Both the position numbers and the translations under genes were made by a program. Under the pieces are notes generated by a model. That model was not told the origin of the DNA, did no database searches, and was given only the letters and a program-made list of their open reading frames with translations. Shown here piece by piece: positions 44,410-56,594 of a stretch of 64,000 nt of DNA; within the stretch, counting starts at the first letter, position 1, and every line of letters begins with the position of its first letter. Location: assembly GCA_946406115.1 (NCBI GenBank), contig OX291545.1, positions 744,001-808,000 on the forward strand. Direction: 5' to 3'. This stretch comes from Apoda limacodes. Lineage: Eukaryota > Arthropoda > Insecta > Lepidoptera > Limacodidae.

Positions 44410-44665
44410 TCATGGCAAACGAAGCATGAAAGTAGAATTAATGCTGTAGAAATGAAAGCATTTAGAAGAATGCGTGGTGTGACAGAATAAGAATTAGTGC
44501 CCACAAGTACAGGCACAGTAGTGGCAAGGATTGAGAAAAGAATGTTTAATAGAGAGATACCTCGTGAGACAACTTAAAGAAATTCACGACAAATTCATAA
44601 GTCAAACGTGAATTGATTGGATTAGTAGAGGTAGACTTCGTCGAATGCCTCTCGATCAACGGAGG
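44410..44665 (+). pseudogene. RTE-like LINE remnant
   Basis: The plus strand reads SWQTKHESRINAVEMKAFRR and MRGVTE before a stop. VARIEKRMF and RGRLRRMPLDQR follow in other frames. KHESRINAVEMxxLRRMxGV followed by VxRIExxML is a conserved block near the C-terminus of lepidopteran RTE-type LINEs. Frameshifts and missing segments show it is dead. It lies just upstream (in spire direction) of the 44128-44282 exon. Confidence 0.8.
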
Positions 44666-44850
44666 TAGTGTCATTGGAGAAGTATTATGTCCAGCTCCAG
44701 CACTGGGGCATCAGCTTACCTAACTATATTCTTTGGTCAGGAACACAGCTATTTTCACCCGAAGCGGTTTTAACAGTGGCTTCTATATAGGCTATTTTAA
44801 ACATTAGTGAGTACTGAAGGCTTTTAACAAATAGGTAAAGAAAACATATA

Positions 44851-45407
44851 ATATGGAGTACTGCTGCCATCTCTGGGCAGGTGCACCCAGATACCAGCTT
44901 GGACCTTTTGCTTCGGTTCAACGACGGGCTGTGAGAATTGTCGACGATCCCAAACTCATTTGCCGTATCGAACCCCTAAGTCTGAGGAGAGACTTTGCCT
45001 CCCTGCGTGTGTTCTACCGATTGTACAATGGGATGTGTTCTGAGGAATTGTTTGAAATGATGCCCACGGCTACTTTCTACCATCGCACCGCTCGCCATAG
45101 GCAGGGAATTCATTCTCACACTTTAGAACCGAAATGGTCGCGTACAATGCGGTTGCAGAGAAACTTCCTCCCGCGAACGCTTGGCTTGTGGAATGAGCTC
45201 CCTGGTTTTCTTTCTTTTTCCAAGGTTTTCTCTAAGGACTACAGTATGGGGTTTTTCAAGAAAGAAGTTATTGGATTTCTGAAGGGTCGGAAACGCGCGA
45301 GTGATACTTCTGGTGTTGCAAGCGTCCATAGGCCACGGTGACCGCTTACCATCAGGCGGACCGTGTGCTTGTTTGCTACCTTAGTGGTATTAAAAAAAAT
45401 ATAACAC
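44851..45407 (+). pseudogene. 5'-truncated LINE of the copy-1 family
   Basis: The plus strand is open for 162 codons from MEYCCHLWAGAPRYQL through VQRRAVRIVDDPKL, CSEELFEMMP, YHRTARHRQGIHSH, LWNELPG and a terminal VASVHRPR, followed by the family 3' end and A tail. An insertion with TTCTTTCTTTTTC at about 45206-45222 adds residues between LPG and KVFSK without breaking the frame. No catalytic domain is present. It is relatively young, since the frame is intact. Confidence 0.93.
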
Positions 45408-45640
45408 CAATAAAGAAAATTTTATAATTCAAAGATATAGTCAGCACCAATATGTTTAACTTGTTGTTTGCCTTAAGTATAGGATGATGACTGTGTGTAA
45501 GCAACAATGTAGTTATGTAAGTTAAACAGTTAACAGTTACTGTAGACACTGTTATACTTCAAAAGATTATGCTGACGTATATTATTATAGTAACTTGCAA
45601 ATCCCTTCTAAAATCCAAGAACAAAAGACCAATGTGGTTA
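45408..45640. other. AT-rich stretch, nothing recognised
   Basis: Nothing was identified between the LINE tail and the CpG-rich patch. Confidence 0.4.
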
Positions 45641-45641
45641 A

Positions 45642-45850
45642 ACACGAGACCTTGACAAACGCCGCGGCACGTGTGGGCTGATTGCTGCCCCCTGTCTATC
45701 ACGACCCGCCGCTCTTATTGACACTTGGCTGAGCTCAACTCACCGGTCGATAACGTAAGATTGCACAACCGCATATTTGCGCAGCTTTGACCGCGCACCG
45801 CCGCGCCGCCGCTGACGACGCCGCGGGGTGATCGATCCATCCATTGTAAA
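45642..45850 (-). promoter_or_regulatory. CpG-rich patch, possible alternative first exon or regulatory site of spire
   Basis: About 200 bases are far more GC- and CpG-rich than the surroundings (CGCGCACCGCCGCGCCGCCG, CCGCGGGG), with a CACGTG box at 45670. On the minus strand two nested ATGs (45844 and 45840) open frames without stops up to a donor-like CCG|GTGAGTTG at 45744. The second ATG gives 32 codons plus one base, which is the phase required by the spire exon at 44282. The first ATG has the better start context but the wrong phase. The peptide resembles no known Spire N-terminus, so a promoter or enhancer without coding function is equally possible. Confidence 0.3.
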
Positions 45851-48630
45851 TATTGGTCACGGATTAATTTGGAATTAGATTAATATTCATTGTTCTATAA
45901 TTTGGCTGGTTGCTGTTGTTAGTCATTCGACATTGCTCAGTTTAATATTAATCTATTTGAATCGGTAATTTTTAAAGAATGATACATACTGAGATTTTAG
46001 TTTGAATTTTGGTTTGTTTGCGAGGACTGGAACATTTATTTTGTTATCATTTCTCTTTATTCCTCCGAAAGGATGCGTTTTATCAGTATTAAAAGTACCT
46101 GTTTTATTATCTGGTCCTAAGAATACCCGTATTTACAACTTTATTTTAAATCAATTGTCAATTAGCATTTTAACTTCATATCCGTATCTTAACGGAACCC
46201 TAAACCCTATCTAAAAATATCTATCTAGAGATTGATTGATCTAATGATAAGCCCACATCTACATTTATTTACAAACAAATAAAAAAATACACGCCTAAAT
46301 AAAAATAAATTTCTGTTTGTTGGAAATGGCATCACTTGAGAACGGCTGCACCGATTTGGCTGTAATTTAAAAAAAAAATCGAATTTATCCAATAAGGAGT
46401 TTTAGGGAAAGGAAAATTGGTGAAGTTGACCATAAGTTGTAATTTTCTTTAGACACAATCATCGGAAATACGATACGAATGCTAATAGCATTTCATACAT
46501 TTCAGCTCATAAAAAGTGTACTATGTTTTTTTTTTTGGATTATTATCAATTTTCACTGAAGCTGCTTTATTATTTAGCTAAATATGTAGCTCCTAAACAA
46601 CAAAAACACTTTATCAATGTACCTATCCAAAGGCAAGACAATAATACGATTACCTTATACAAAAAATATGAATATAAAATTATTTTCAGTTTTCCGCCCG
46701 CGTTTGCGTTAAGTTTTATGCAACCTTAAGATTTAAAAGTGATGATTACGAATAAAAAATATCAGCAAGTTGGTTAAATGTAGTTCATTTTATAAAAACC
46801 ATATTGTTTTAACGCCCGGCTAATTGGTATGTAACAAATTCGATTTTTTTTTATTATAACCATAAATGAGTACCTACCTGAGGTAAATTTATTATTCTTA
46901 CCTTTTAACAGTAAATATTTCAAGCAATTATCTCACTAGAAAATAATACACATAGGTCATTCAACACTAAAAAGATTTCCAACCCAAAAAATTGAGTCAT
47001 CATTCATTTCGTCCAAAATAAGACAAAACACCATCCCGACTATCTATCACCCATCACCCTAAGACAAACCTGTCAATGTAGGTACGCATCTTATAGCATT
47101 AAAGCAGCTTTACGCTGTCTTAAATAAGGTTTCAAAAACCGCAACAAAGGGTCAAAAAAAGTATGAAAATTGATATCTAATAGCGCCGTAGTTACTATCG
47201 GTTACGATGAAAAGTATTCTATGTTAGTCTTTGTCCCTCTGTTTACTTGTTCTTAAAAGCAAGTCACTCCGTTGCTTAAAAATGCTAGCTTAGCTGGGTG
47301 ATCGAAAAGGATAGCTGTGACCAATGATGCGTGGAGACACCTAACCTAATCGATATTTAGCCCCTAAGCACCTACATCGTGAAAAGGTAAGAGACGGTTT
47401 TTCTTTACAAACAATTACAAACAAACTAAATATTGCTCGTTTAGTAGTACAGGATTTACAAACGACCTCAAAATTGCAGTACGCATATTTCGCACAAATA
47501 TGACTTAAATAACAAAATTTAAGGTGTATGAAAATTGCAAAACTATTAATGTTACTTTCTAATTCTGAAATTTTAAGTGCTGTTTATTTAAGCTTGTGCT
47601 TATTCTAGCTTAAAGCCGCTGGAAGCTGTGACACGAATTGATTTACAGTTCACTCGACTCTGACCTGTCAGTGCTCACTCAAGCAACAACCAATTAAAGT
47701 TACGTATGATATAATATATATTATTATAGGTTACTTTCGTTTATTGGACAATAAATCTTACAATAAGTGCTACGACGTCCCTTTATACAATGTAATGGGT
47801 TCTACTTTTACTTTTTAGGTCAGTAGTGACAAGCAACATTAGATTTCTAAATTATTATATATTTATAATTAAAATAAGAATTTCAACAAATGTAATATAG
47901 GTTATTGTCTTTTACTCTATTTTTATCTTTGTTAATTTATTAATGATTGCTATAAAACTTTTTAAACACAACTAATCCCAGATTATTTTAATGCTTTTTA
48001 AAATACCTATGTGTTTAGGTGTCATTCTAGTAAGTAGGGTGTTGAGTGTTTTTGGAGATCATCAAAGCTGAAATTGTCGAAACCCAACGTAAAGCACTTA
48101 AAATATATGTTATATTATTGTCATACTAACATAACAAATATCAAAGATTTCGGTCTGTTTGTTCGTCACGTTTTGACGCAAAATCTACTTATATACGACT
48201 GACCTGAATTGACTGACCAAAACCATTTTAATTTAATTGCATATATATGTATATACACATATATGTATATTTATACATACACATACACATATACATACAT
48301 ACATACATACATCCATAACTTCAGATTAGTTTAGATTTTATAGTACGTGTAGTATATGGTGAATATTTTATTTGTGATGTATATTTAATTATGTGCACGT
48401 AATTACGTCATTGGAGAAAACAGTAAAAATGGTAAAACATGGTTGAGCGAAGCGATGGCTGATTCATGTGTCATACTCGTGAACGGGTGCCGCCTGTGGA
48501 GGCTGGTCTGCTCTTGCAAACTTCTTTGTATTCTTAGTATTTAGTCTAACTTTTTTGTTTTGTTTATTAATACTGTAAGACATTGATTATTTCTTAGTGA
48601 TGAATACATAAACTGTCTTTTGTTTATATT
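45851..48630. other. AT-rich stretch with microsatellite
   Basis: No coding segment was found. 46320-46400 (GGCATCACTTGAGAACGGCTG, then CCGATTTGGCTG) looks like part of a dispersed lepidopteran repeat. 48236-48312 is a degenerate (ATAC)n/(TA)n microsatellite ending in CATACATACATACATACAT. Confidence 0.45.
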
Positions 48631-48632
48631 AT

Positions 48633-48906
48633 ATACTTTTTTATGTTGTGCTTGTGCTTTATATTTCATGTTTTTTTATGTTTGTAATGGAAAGTGTCCT
48701 TTTATGATAGGGAGGGCATTTTCCAATATTTTAATTGGACGCTGTAAGAGAAAGGGAGAAAAGAAATGCCCTTGCTGAGTTTCTTGCCGGTTCTTCTCAG
48801 TACAAGGTCTCCCGCCCTGTAGACTTACGAACCGATGGCGTAGTGACATTCATAAGTGCTCAATTATTGTAGCCTAAACTGAATAAATGAAATTGAATTT
48901 GAATTT
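48633..48906 (+). repeat. dispersed LINE 3'-end repeat, copy B
   Basis: Near-identical to 39310-39590 and in the same orientation, differing mainly around GTACAAGGTCTCCCGCCCTG (a diverged block in copy A). It ends CTGAATAAATGAAATTGAAT followed by TTGAATTTG, a self-complementary-tail style typical of lepidopteran LINEs. Confidence 0.85.
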
Positions 48907-48924
48907 GGCCAGGACTATGTTATT

Positions 48925-49255
48925 TTGTCTTTCTTTTTTCTTGCCAGCCTTCATACGTCCCCACTATTGGGGCACGGCCTTCCCTCATAAGCGAGGATGA
49001 TTTGGGCCATAGTCCGCACGTGGGCCCAGTGCGGATTGTGGACTTCACATACGTCTTTTTTTTCTTGACGTTTGCAGGTTTCCTCACGATGTTTTCCTTC
49101 ACCGAAAAGCCAGTTGTGTGAATAAATCAGTGTACCTACTTGATAAATTAAGAAAGGACTTATTGGTACACGCCGACCCCGGGGTTCGAACCTCCGCCAC
49201 TTGGGACGTGAAGTAAAATTTAAACCCCTCGACCACCACCGACTATGTTATAACG
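48925..49255 (-). repeat. dispersed lepidopteran SINE-like repeat
   Basis: It contains CCCACTATTGGGGCACGGCC, GGGCCATAGTCCGCACGTGG, GCCCAGTGCGGATTGTGG, GCAGGTTTCCTCACGATGTT, TTCCTTCACCG, and a pol III B-box-like GGGGTTCGAACCTCCGCC near 49180. I know this combination as one of the most common short repeats of Lepidoptera. The orientation is tentative. Confidence 0.75.
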
Positions 49256-52200
49256 AATGCTTTTTGCATGCTGGCTGATAAAAGCCGGGCCGGGCCGCTA
49301 GTTTACACACACGAAATTTGCTAGCAAGTGGCGTCATACCACGGAACGTGGTTGTATGACCTACTTCAGAGGAAAGCAATTTGATGCGTAATTAGAATTT
49401 CTGCTGGGTATCAAGTTGCGTTCGAGAGATTACTTCTGGGTTACGTCACCGCAAGGATGGTCCAGCAGCAAGGAAGATTTTGATCTTATTGGTCAATATA
49501 TAATCATTGCAATATGTCAAAACACTTATGATTATTACCAAACAGTTGCCGTCATAGAATTATGTGGTTTGCGTAAAAACTTTGCAATTGTTAAAAAAGC
49601 ATATTTTATGTTACATAAAAATAAAATAAATTTAGTTTTTTCATCAAAATGTATGTTTGTAATCTCTCAATCCAAGATATTACTACTAGGGTAGCATAAT
49701 CATAAACAAGCAAAATTATTGCCGATCTTATATACAAACAATAGACTGAGTAAGTCGACGCGAGAAGCTCTCTGGCGCTAGCTACACTGAAACGACGACG
49801 ACGTGGTCAGGGTTAATAAATCGCAAAATTGCTATAACAGGAGACACCACAAACTTGCGCAATCGATTTATATTCGCGACCAGCTTGTGAGTCAACTAAG
49901 CTATTATGATACTCTATTTGTGTTTAGGAAGGCTAATTTAAACAAGAGATTCAAGGAACCTTACTCAGGAACTGGATATGGGGGTATATTATTAAGTCCC
50001 TGGTCTTTTATTTTACCGCTTATTACTTTAAAGCAGGTAATTAACGACGTATATATGTATATTACGACGTATATATATATATATATTAACACACATACAT
50101 ATATACCCATATTAAAATATATTTAAACTGCTATAGTCCATATGTACTAAATCAGAAGCATAAAGTGGTTTCGCTAAACCCGCTGAGCAAATCCGACTAA
50201 AATTTAATGATTTTGTTCTTCGGGATATTGGCAAGATTCTTAAAAATGTGAAAACACGATTAATTAACTTTTTTTCGATAGAAAATATCCTAAACTGACC
50301 GCTTTTCAATGTTTTTTAAAACTGTTGGCAAAGAAACCTCCAAAGTTCTAAGTGCTATTAGTTCACAACTTTGCTAAAACATAGAGCATTAAACCCTGAG
50401 ATTTTTTTTTTATTACAATGATGTATAATAAACTATTTATTTATTTTATGTATTTCAATGAAAATCTCAGCAAGTTGAGATGTAGCTGCACTCACGCAGG
50501 CACAGTTATATATCGCGTCATCCTTGTTTTTACTCAAGTCTTCTGTCACGTACGTGTTTTAATTCAAAGACATTTATAAAAACATCAATTGCAGGAAGAA
50601 ACAATTGATGTTATTAAGGAGAAACTGGGAGAGTTAACCAGGTAGCAGAGTTGGACCCTGTCAAACAAATCACTTTAAACTTGCAGCTAAAATCTCAACT
50701 GCCAGGTTCATCCTTTCCCTTTATCTACTATACCGTGTGGTGCCATAGTGGCTAAAGCTAGTACAATTGGGGTGAAATTAAGGTTAACGTGTTTTAGCTC
50801 GTCAAAAGAGAAGAATTTTGTTTTAAGAGTTGAGTAAGTTGTAATCTCAATATAATTGTTTTCTGATGTTATTAACGTTATGTATCATTTTAGTTTTACC
50901 TAAACATTTTATTACTAAAAGTATTTTTGGAAAAGCTAGTATAAGTGGAAAAAGAAAACGTTCGTGCGGGAAACACGAAACGGAAGACTTGACCAGTGCA
51001 TTGCACGTGCACAATGAAAAATTAAAGCCGGTGGTTCACTAGTAACTATTTAACAACTTTTCATAAGTATATTATAGCGAAAACAGTTTGCGTAGTTATA
51101 AAAATGATAAGACAATATTTTTGAGAAAGGTCGCAAGAGTACCAACAAAACAGTTCAGATTTTTATAGCAGCAGAAGAAAAACTGGGATTAGTAGATTAT
51201 CAGCCAAAAGCCGGAGAATAAATATTGGGCTAATACGAATGCAAGCAATGCAATAAATATTGAATTTCGCTAGATATTTTTTCCTAAAACATATCATCAA
51301 AATTTATTAGTGTTTGTTTGGTAAATATGATAAATAAATACTGAATTCTTTTGTTTGAAGAACGCTACGAAGCATCTAAATGAGCTTAAGATATAGCTCG
51401 AATTAATAAGTATTCTCTTATTACCAAAAATACTTTACGTTTCACAGTTTGTTGTTGTTTATTGATACAAGGATTGCTATTAAGAATTAAGTTTGGTAGG
51501 AAAGAATTACATTATACATTACATTGTCGTGTTTATATCTTATAAGAACTTAAATCTGTTCCTACTATCGAAGAAAACATTGTGATGTATGTATCTGCAT
51601 GAGTTTATAAACGCAGCAGTATATCTCTCGTGGGAGAGAATAAATTAACTGTTAACCGCTGTTGTAGACAGGCTAAAGGGTTCCCATCGAAGCTGGTGGA
51701 GGCTGGTGGCTGCACGATAACGGGAGATCTGTTGATGCAACGAGCTCTAAGTACCTTATCACAAAACAGTTAATAGATGACTTAATAAACGCTCGTTGTC
51801 TATGATTATTTGTTACGTCACTACACAGGATAAGAATACACCCAGACTCTGTCTGTATGATTTATTCTTGCTATTACACAACAAATATAATATTCACTCT
51901 TTCTATTTTATCTATAGTATTTATTAGATACTTCTGTGTCAATACTTTTTTTTTATTCCTCGGTTCAATTCATGGAGAAAAACCTAGCACCTGAAAAATG
52001 TTTGTTCTTAACTTCCATTTCTGTTTAAAAAAGACACGTCTCTGTAAAAGTGCATTAGTATTTACCCAAAATTATAAAGCTGTGACATACGGACGGTCAG
52101 AAGGACATGACGAATTTATAAAGATTCTGTTTTTGCCATAAAAACGATTGTATAAGCGTTCAGATGCCAAGTAAGTATTTACTCTTTTGTTTAACGGTAA

Positions 52201-52500
52201 CCTATGATTTCTAAACGAGTCGAATTGTATTGTAATAATTGATATGCAGTTTAATAAAAACTTTTCAAAAAAAAAACAAACAGCAAAAAAGGTATTAACC
52301 CGTCAAGCGTCCCCATACTAAGGAAATTATCCGCCCTTGCCGCGTACAAACGGACATACACCTAACTTTATTATGTTTATTCCTCTTTATTTATGTTTAG
52401 GTATGTTCCCTAATATATACAGTATAAAAAAAAGTAATAAGAATAAGTTTATGATAAATATAATAAGTAATAATAAATTTATTTACTAAAGAAATACATA
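49256..52500. other. AT-rich stretch, nothing firmly recognised
   Basis: Short moderately GC-rich pieces at 49280-49470 and 51640-51760 are open for 25-90 codons, but I recognise no domain and see no pair of splice sites in a conserved context. A (TA)n-rich stretch lies at 50045-50110. Confidence 0.35.
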
Positions 52501-52519
52501 GTTTTTTTATATATAGCAC

Positions 52520-53040
52520 ATTACCAGGGGTCAAAATGAACTTTATGCTACTGTTAATAAAATCCAAAATCCAACTTAAAATGACGCAATATAAATGGCG
52601 GCCGGATCAAATTACCAAAACAATTTCTGATAAAAAAATATTAAACGCACAAAATATTGTCCATCCAAAAATACTAGAACGTAGGACAGGCCATTGGCTT
52701 CACTCCTGAATACTTACAATTAGCCTGTCTGATAAAAGTCGTCCTGAAAAAAATCCCCCGCGACACAAAACGCTTAGTGACGAATTGCTTTTTTTTCTAG
52801 TACACTAAAAACATGCATACTAGTAACAAAACGATATAAAAGGCGTTTACCAGTTAAAACAATTTTTTTTTTGATCAATGGTTCTGCTTTAAATGCACTA
52901 CATTCATATGGGACCACCCGGAAAGGAAGTATACCCTTATAAATAACAAAACTTTATAAGACGGAATTATGCCCGAACTTAAATAAAAAAAATATATGCG
53001 AATTGAGAACCTCTTCCTTTTTTGAAGTCGGTTAAAAAAA
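52520..53040 (+). repeat. probable dispersed repeat ending in TTTGAAGTCGGTT
   Basis: The segment ends GAGAACCTCTTCCTTTTTTG followed by AAGTCGGTTAAAAAAAC, a 3' terminus I know from an abundant lepidopteran short repeat. Within it, GGGACCACCCGGAAAGGAAG and ATTATGCCCGAACTTAAAT fit the same element. The left boundary is a guess. Confidence 0.45.
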
Positions 53041-55068
53041 CTGAAAAGACATCTACTTCGTACTACATAATGTATACAACTCGTTACAACAAATCGCGAA
53101 TGAGCCCAACCTCGAGGGGTTTACGAGTAACCATTTAACCACCTGCATGATGCACATCCCGGCCATAGGCATAGTGACCTGATGTAATGTATTTGACTTA
53201 TTAAAACAAACTATATGATGACGAATAACCACTTACAAAAATTTTTAAAGTGGAAGTCATTTTACCCGGACCACGCAAAACTGCGACTATCACCTATTAG
53301 AAAGTATTCATTGATTAATTATATTGAATGTGACGATCGACCTATAATACCTATACGAATAACGCAAATCGATATCGATACCATCGCCGACCATTGATGT
53401 GCTATCGACATTGCTCAAGTCTCCGCAATGAACTATTAATAACAATTTACAGCATTGTTCACGTTAATGCACTATAGGGTATCGCAAGCAGATTGGCGCC
53501 ACCACTTTCACCATAAACTATGGTATATTGTACTAAAGGTGTAAGATCGCTATAGTAGATATGTATTCTACTGCTTGTATATTATGTGTCAATAAAGTAT
53601 TAATAAGACAATATAAGTTTTGTTTTTTGTTTAGTTATAAGCATGTTATAAGTTAAGAATCATTGTGTAGGTCATCCTAGGGTTTACGTCCAATATATTT
53701 TTTTACATCTCCCTTTATTGCCAAAGGGGTTGAATTAAAAAAATCACGTCGTATAATTAGGTTGACTACCTGTCAAGCATCAAGTTTCTAGACCCAGCAG
53801 TTTGACTATGTCAAACAGGTAGGTAAATAACCTAAGATATAATGGGACTCCCGTACATGCTTCTCTTTAAATTAATTACGGGCAACCGTACATTATTTAT
53901 GCCAAGGCACATATTTGTACTGTTTATAAATCACTTTATAGTTATTTTTAATGTATTAAACACCGATATGTAAAGTGATCGTTTACCTATCATTTACCTT
54001 CCCGACCCCATCTTTACTATATCATTTATCATTCAATGTAGATTACCTCTACGTTTTTTGGTCCTTCGAGCTGATTCTCTGTACGATTCATCGTGGTTCC
54101 AGAGACTTTTATTCGTGGGTCTAGTTCTCATAATATCAAGGGGTATCATTATTTATTAAGCAATCTTAAAACAATAATTGTATATATGTTCTAATGTTAG
54201 TATAAATAGTAATATTAATAAAAAACTGCTTAAGTACATTTGGCCATATATGTCAAGGGGTTGAATTTCAATAAATCTCTTCTTAAACGATGCCCTCAAT
54301 ATGAAATCAACAACGCCCCCTTAAATTTTTCAATTTATATCCATAGCAATATGGGCTGGTGGATAATGAGTTAATCAGACCTTTGCCCTTTATGTATTTG
54401 CATGCATGTTGATTTAATGTGCCATGACTATGTAAGCTATTTGGAACAGTATGTTTGCGCTATCGGTGAAAGGAAAACAATTTTCAGTGTAAAATATTAA
54501 TTCCGCAAGTTATCACCTAAATATCTATCAGATCCAACGGGTACTGTCACCCATAAAAGGGAAAACTAATTCCTAATACTTAAATTTCAGGCAATTTGCC
54601 TAAGGCTTGCGTGTTTACTCCTTTTAAGGAGCCTGAGAGGCGTCGATATAAAGTGCGAATATGCAAGGGGCATGCTCCCAACAAATGCACCTCCGTTGCC
54701 GGTACTGATAAGTAATGCTTAAATGCCTACGATAGCCTTCCGCCCCATGTAAGTCAGTAACGGTAAGTTAAGAACAAGTTATGTTGAGGGTGACCACGAA
54801 AATGCAGAATAATTTCTACCTCAGTGAAGATTATATATTATACAATAAAAGTTACTATTTTAACACGGATGTTTCATGTCCTACTAAAACTGGTAAAAAA
54901 TATCATAATTAAATTGCTGCATGTTGTATATTAGAAAAATACCAATGTTTTTTTTCTTTCTTAGCTTTGCAGCTGTTAAGTGTTGGAATCAAAAATTTTA
55001 ATATATGTAGTTTAAGTAGAACAACTCCTAGTGAGTTTTAAGGTCCTAGTACATCAATCCTTGCTTAA
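53041..55068. other. AT-rich stretch, nothing recognised
   Basis: No gene, RNA or named repeat can be supported. The slightly more GC-rich 54590-54770 shows no conserved coding sequence. Confidence 0.4.
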
Positions 55069-55069
55069 A

Positions 55070-55935
55070 TAGTGTGCTCCTGAGTTATGTCCTATACTCA
55101 CGCGCCTCTTCTCACTTTCCTACCACACTAGGCAATTTCCGTCTTCATGGAAGACTGCAAATGTGCACCCGGTTCCCAAAAAGGGCGATAGATCAGATCC
55201 TCCAATTTACAGGCCTATCGCTATAACCTCTCTCCTCTCCATGGTGACGGAGCGTGTGATCACCACACAGCTTCTAAGATACCTAGAAAACCACGACCTG
55301 GTCAGCGACCGTCAATATGGCTTTTGCCACGGACATTCGAGTGGTGATATTCTAATGTATCTCACACACCGTGTGCAAGCATCCCTCGTGCCGTGGTGGA
55401 GGAAAAATGAGAAAAACTTGTGTCTCAAATCAAGTGTACTCTGTCCAAGGTCTCTGACTGGGGACGGGAAAACCTGGTCCGATTCAACCCTACAAAGACA
55501 CAAGTCTGCGCGTTCACCGCTAAGAAAACACCATTAAGAAGTCGCAAGTTCGACCCCATATGGAGTACTGCCTCCCTTTGTGTTCTTGTACAGTGGAATA
55601 TGTTCTAAGGAATTGTTCGAAATTATGCCCACTGCTATTTTCTACCATCGCATGGCTCGCTATCGGCAGGGAATTCATTTTCATGCTTTAGAACTGAAAT
55701 GGTCGCGTACAGTGCGGTTTCAGAGAAACTTCCTCCCGCGTACGTTTGGGTTGTGAAATGAGCTCCCTGCCAAGGTTTTCTGTAAGGACTACAGTATGGG
55801 GTTCTTTAAGAAAGAAGTTATTAAATTTTTGAAGGGTCGGCAACGGCAACGCGCGAGTGTTGCAAGCGTCCATAGGACGGTGACCACTTACCATCAGGGG
55901 GACCGTTAGCTTGTTTGCCACCTGAGTGGTTTAAA
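55070..55935 (+). pseudogene. LINE fragment of the copy-1 family with several internal deletions
   Basis: It starts with the equivalent of CAPELCPVLTRLF (GTGCTCCTGAGTTATGTCCT) and encodes VHPVPKKGDRSDP, YRPIAITSLLS and DRQYGFCHGHSSGD. It then jumps past motif A, PQGSV and YADD straight to VQASLVPWWRK, VSDWGRENLVRFNPTKTQ and FTAKKT, jumps again to the MEYC and CVF region, and finishes with HTLEPKW-like and KGRQRQRASV sequence and the 3' end with A tail (55929-55940). At least three deletions and several frameshifts show that it is dead. Confidence 0.92.
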
Positions 55936-56075
55936 AAAAAAACATAAATACACCCAGACTTAAGAAAAACACAAATGTTTTTATTACGACATAAATGATT
56001 GTCCAGTGCAGCAATCGAACCCACACCCTCTTCTCAGCAGCTGGCCACACTGCCAACTAGGCTGTAAGGGAGTCA
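55936..56075 (-). repeat. tRNA-like SINE, reverse orientation
   Basis: On the minus strand it reads CAGCCTAGTTGGCAGTGTGG and GGGTGTGGGTTCGATTGCTG (B box), then AAACATTTGTGTTTTTCTTA and AGTCTGGGTGTATTTATG directly against the LINE poly(A). It is the same family as 29414-29555 and 36235-36350. Confidence 0.65.
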
Positions 56076-56590
56076 AAAATCAACATACATAGAAATAATC
56101 TTGCTTATGACATAGACAATATATAAAGCAACCTTAATCCAGCCAGACACACTGCTATGTTGTCCCCATATTAAAGTGGTTGGTGAAAAGAGGATGTGTT
56201 ATGATGTGGCTGTGTTTCCAGCCATTAGTAAACCCCTTCAGGAAATGAAATAAAAACCGTGACGCGTTTCCACTATAAAAGTTACACAAAACTATGAAAA
56301 CAATCATTTTTAATAAGCAGTAGAATAAATATATAATAATAAATAAAAATCATCTCGAGTCGACATAGTGATTCTAGTACATACAAATATCGAAAACAAG
56401 CTTTGCTTAGCGGTTTAGTATTACCGGTGTGAAGTTTATTTTTGTAAATTAAAATGAAATAAAATAGTATAAATAACAGTTTTAAATAAGAAACTATTTC
56501 ACTTATGAATTTTGGGTTCAAACTGAGAAAGATGCAATATGGCTTTCAACACAAAAGGAACATTTAAAACAAAATTAAAATATTTAGACA
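56076..56590. other. AT-rich stretch, nothing recognised
   Basis: No feature can be supported between the SINE and the satellite array. Confidence 0.4.
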
Positions 56591-56594
56591 TATA

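Noticed and set aside
49803..50126. 107-codon plus-strand ORF
   Set aside because: It ends in a translated (TA)/(CA) microsatellite and shows no domain; a chance ORF.
51640..51760. Moderately GC-rich open segment considered as an upstream spire exon
   Set aside because: Neither strand gives KIND-like sequence and no phase-1 donor is in a suitable position.
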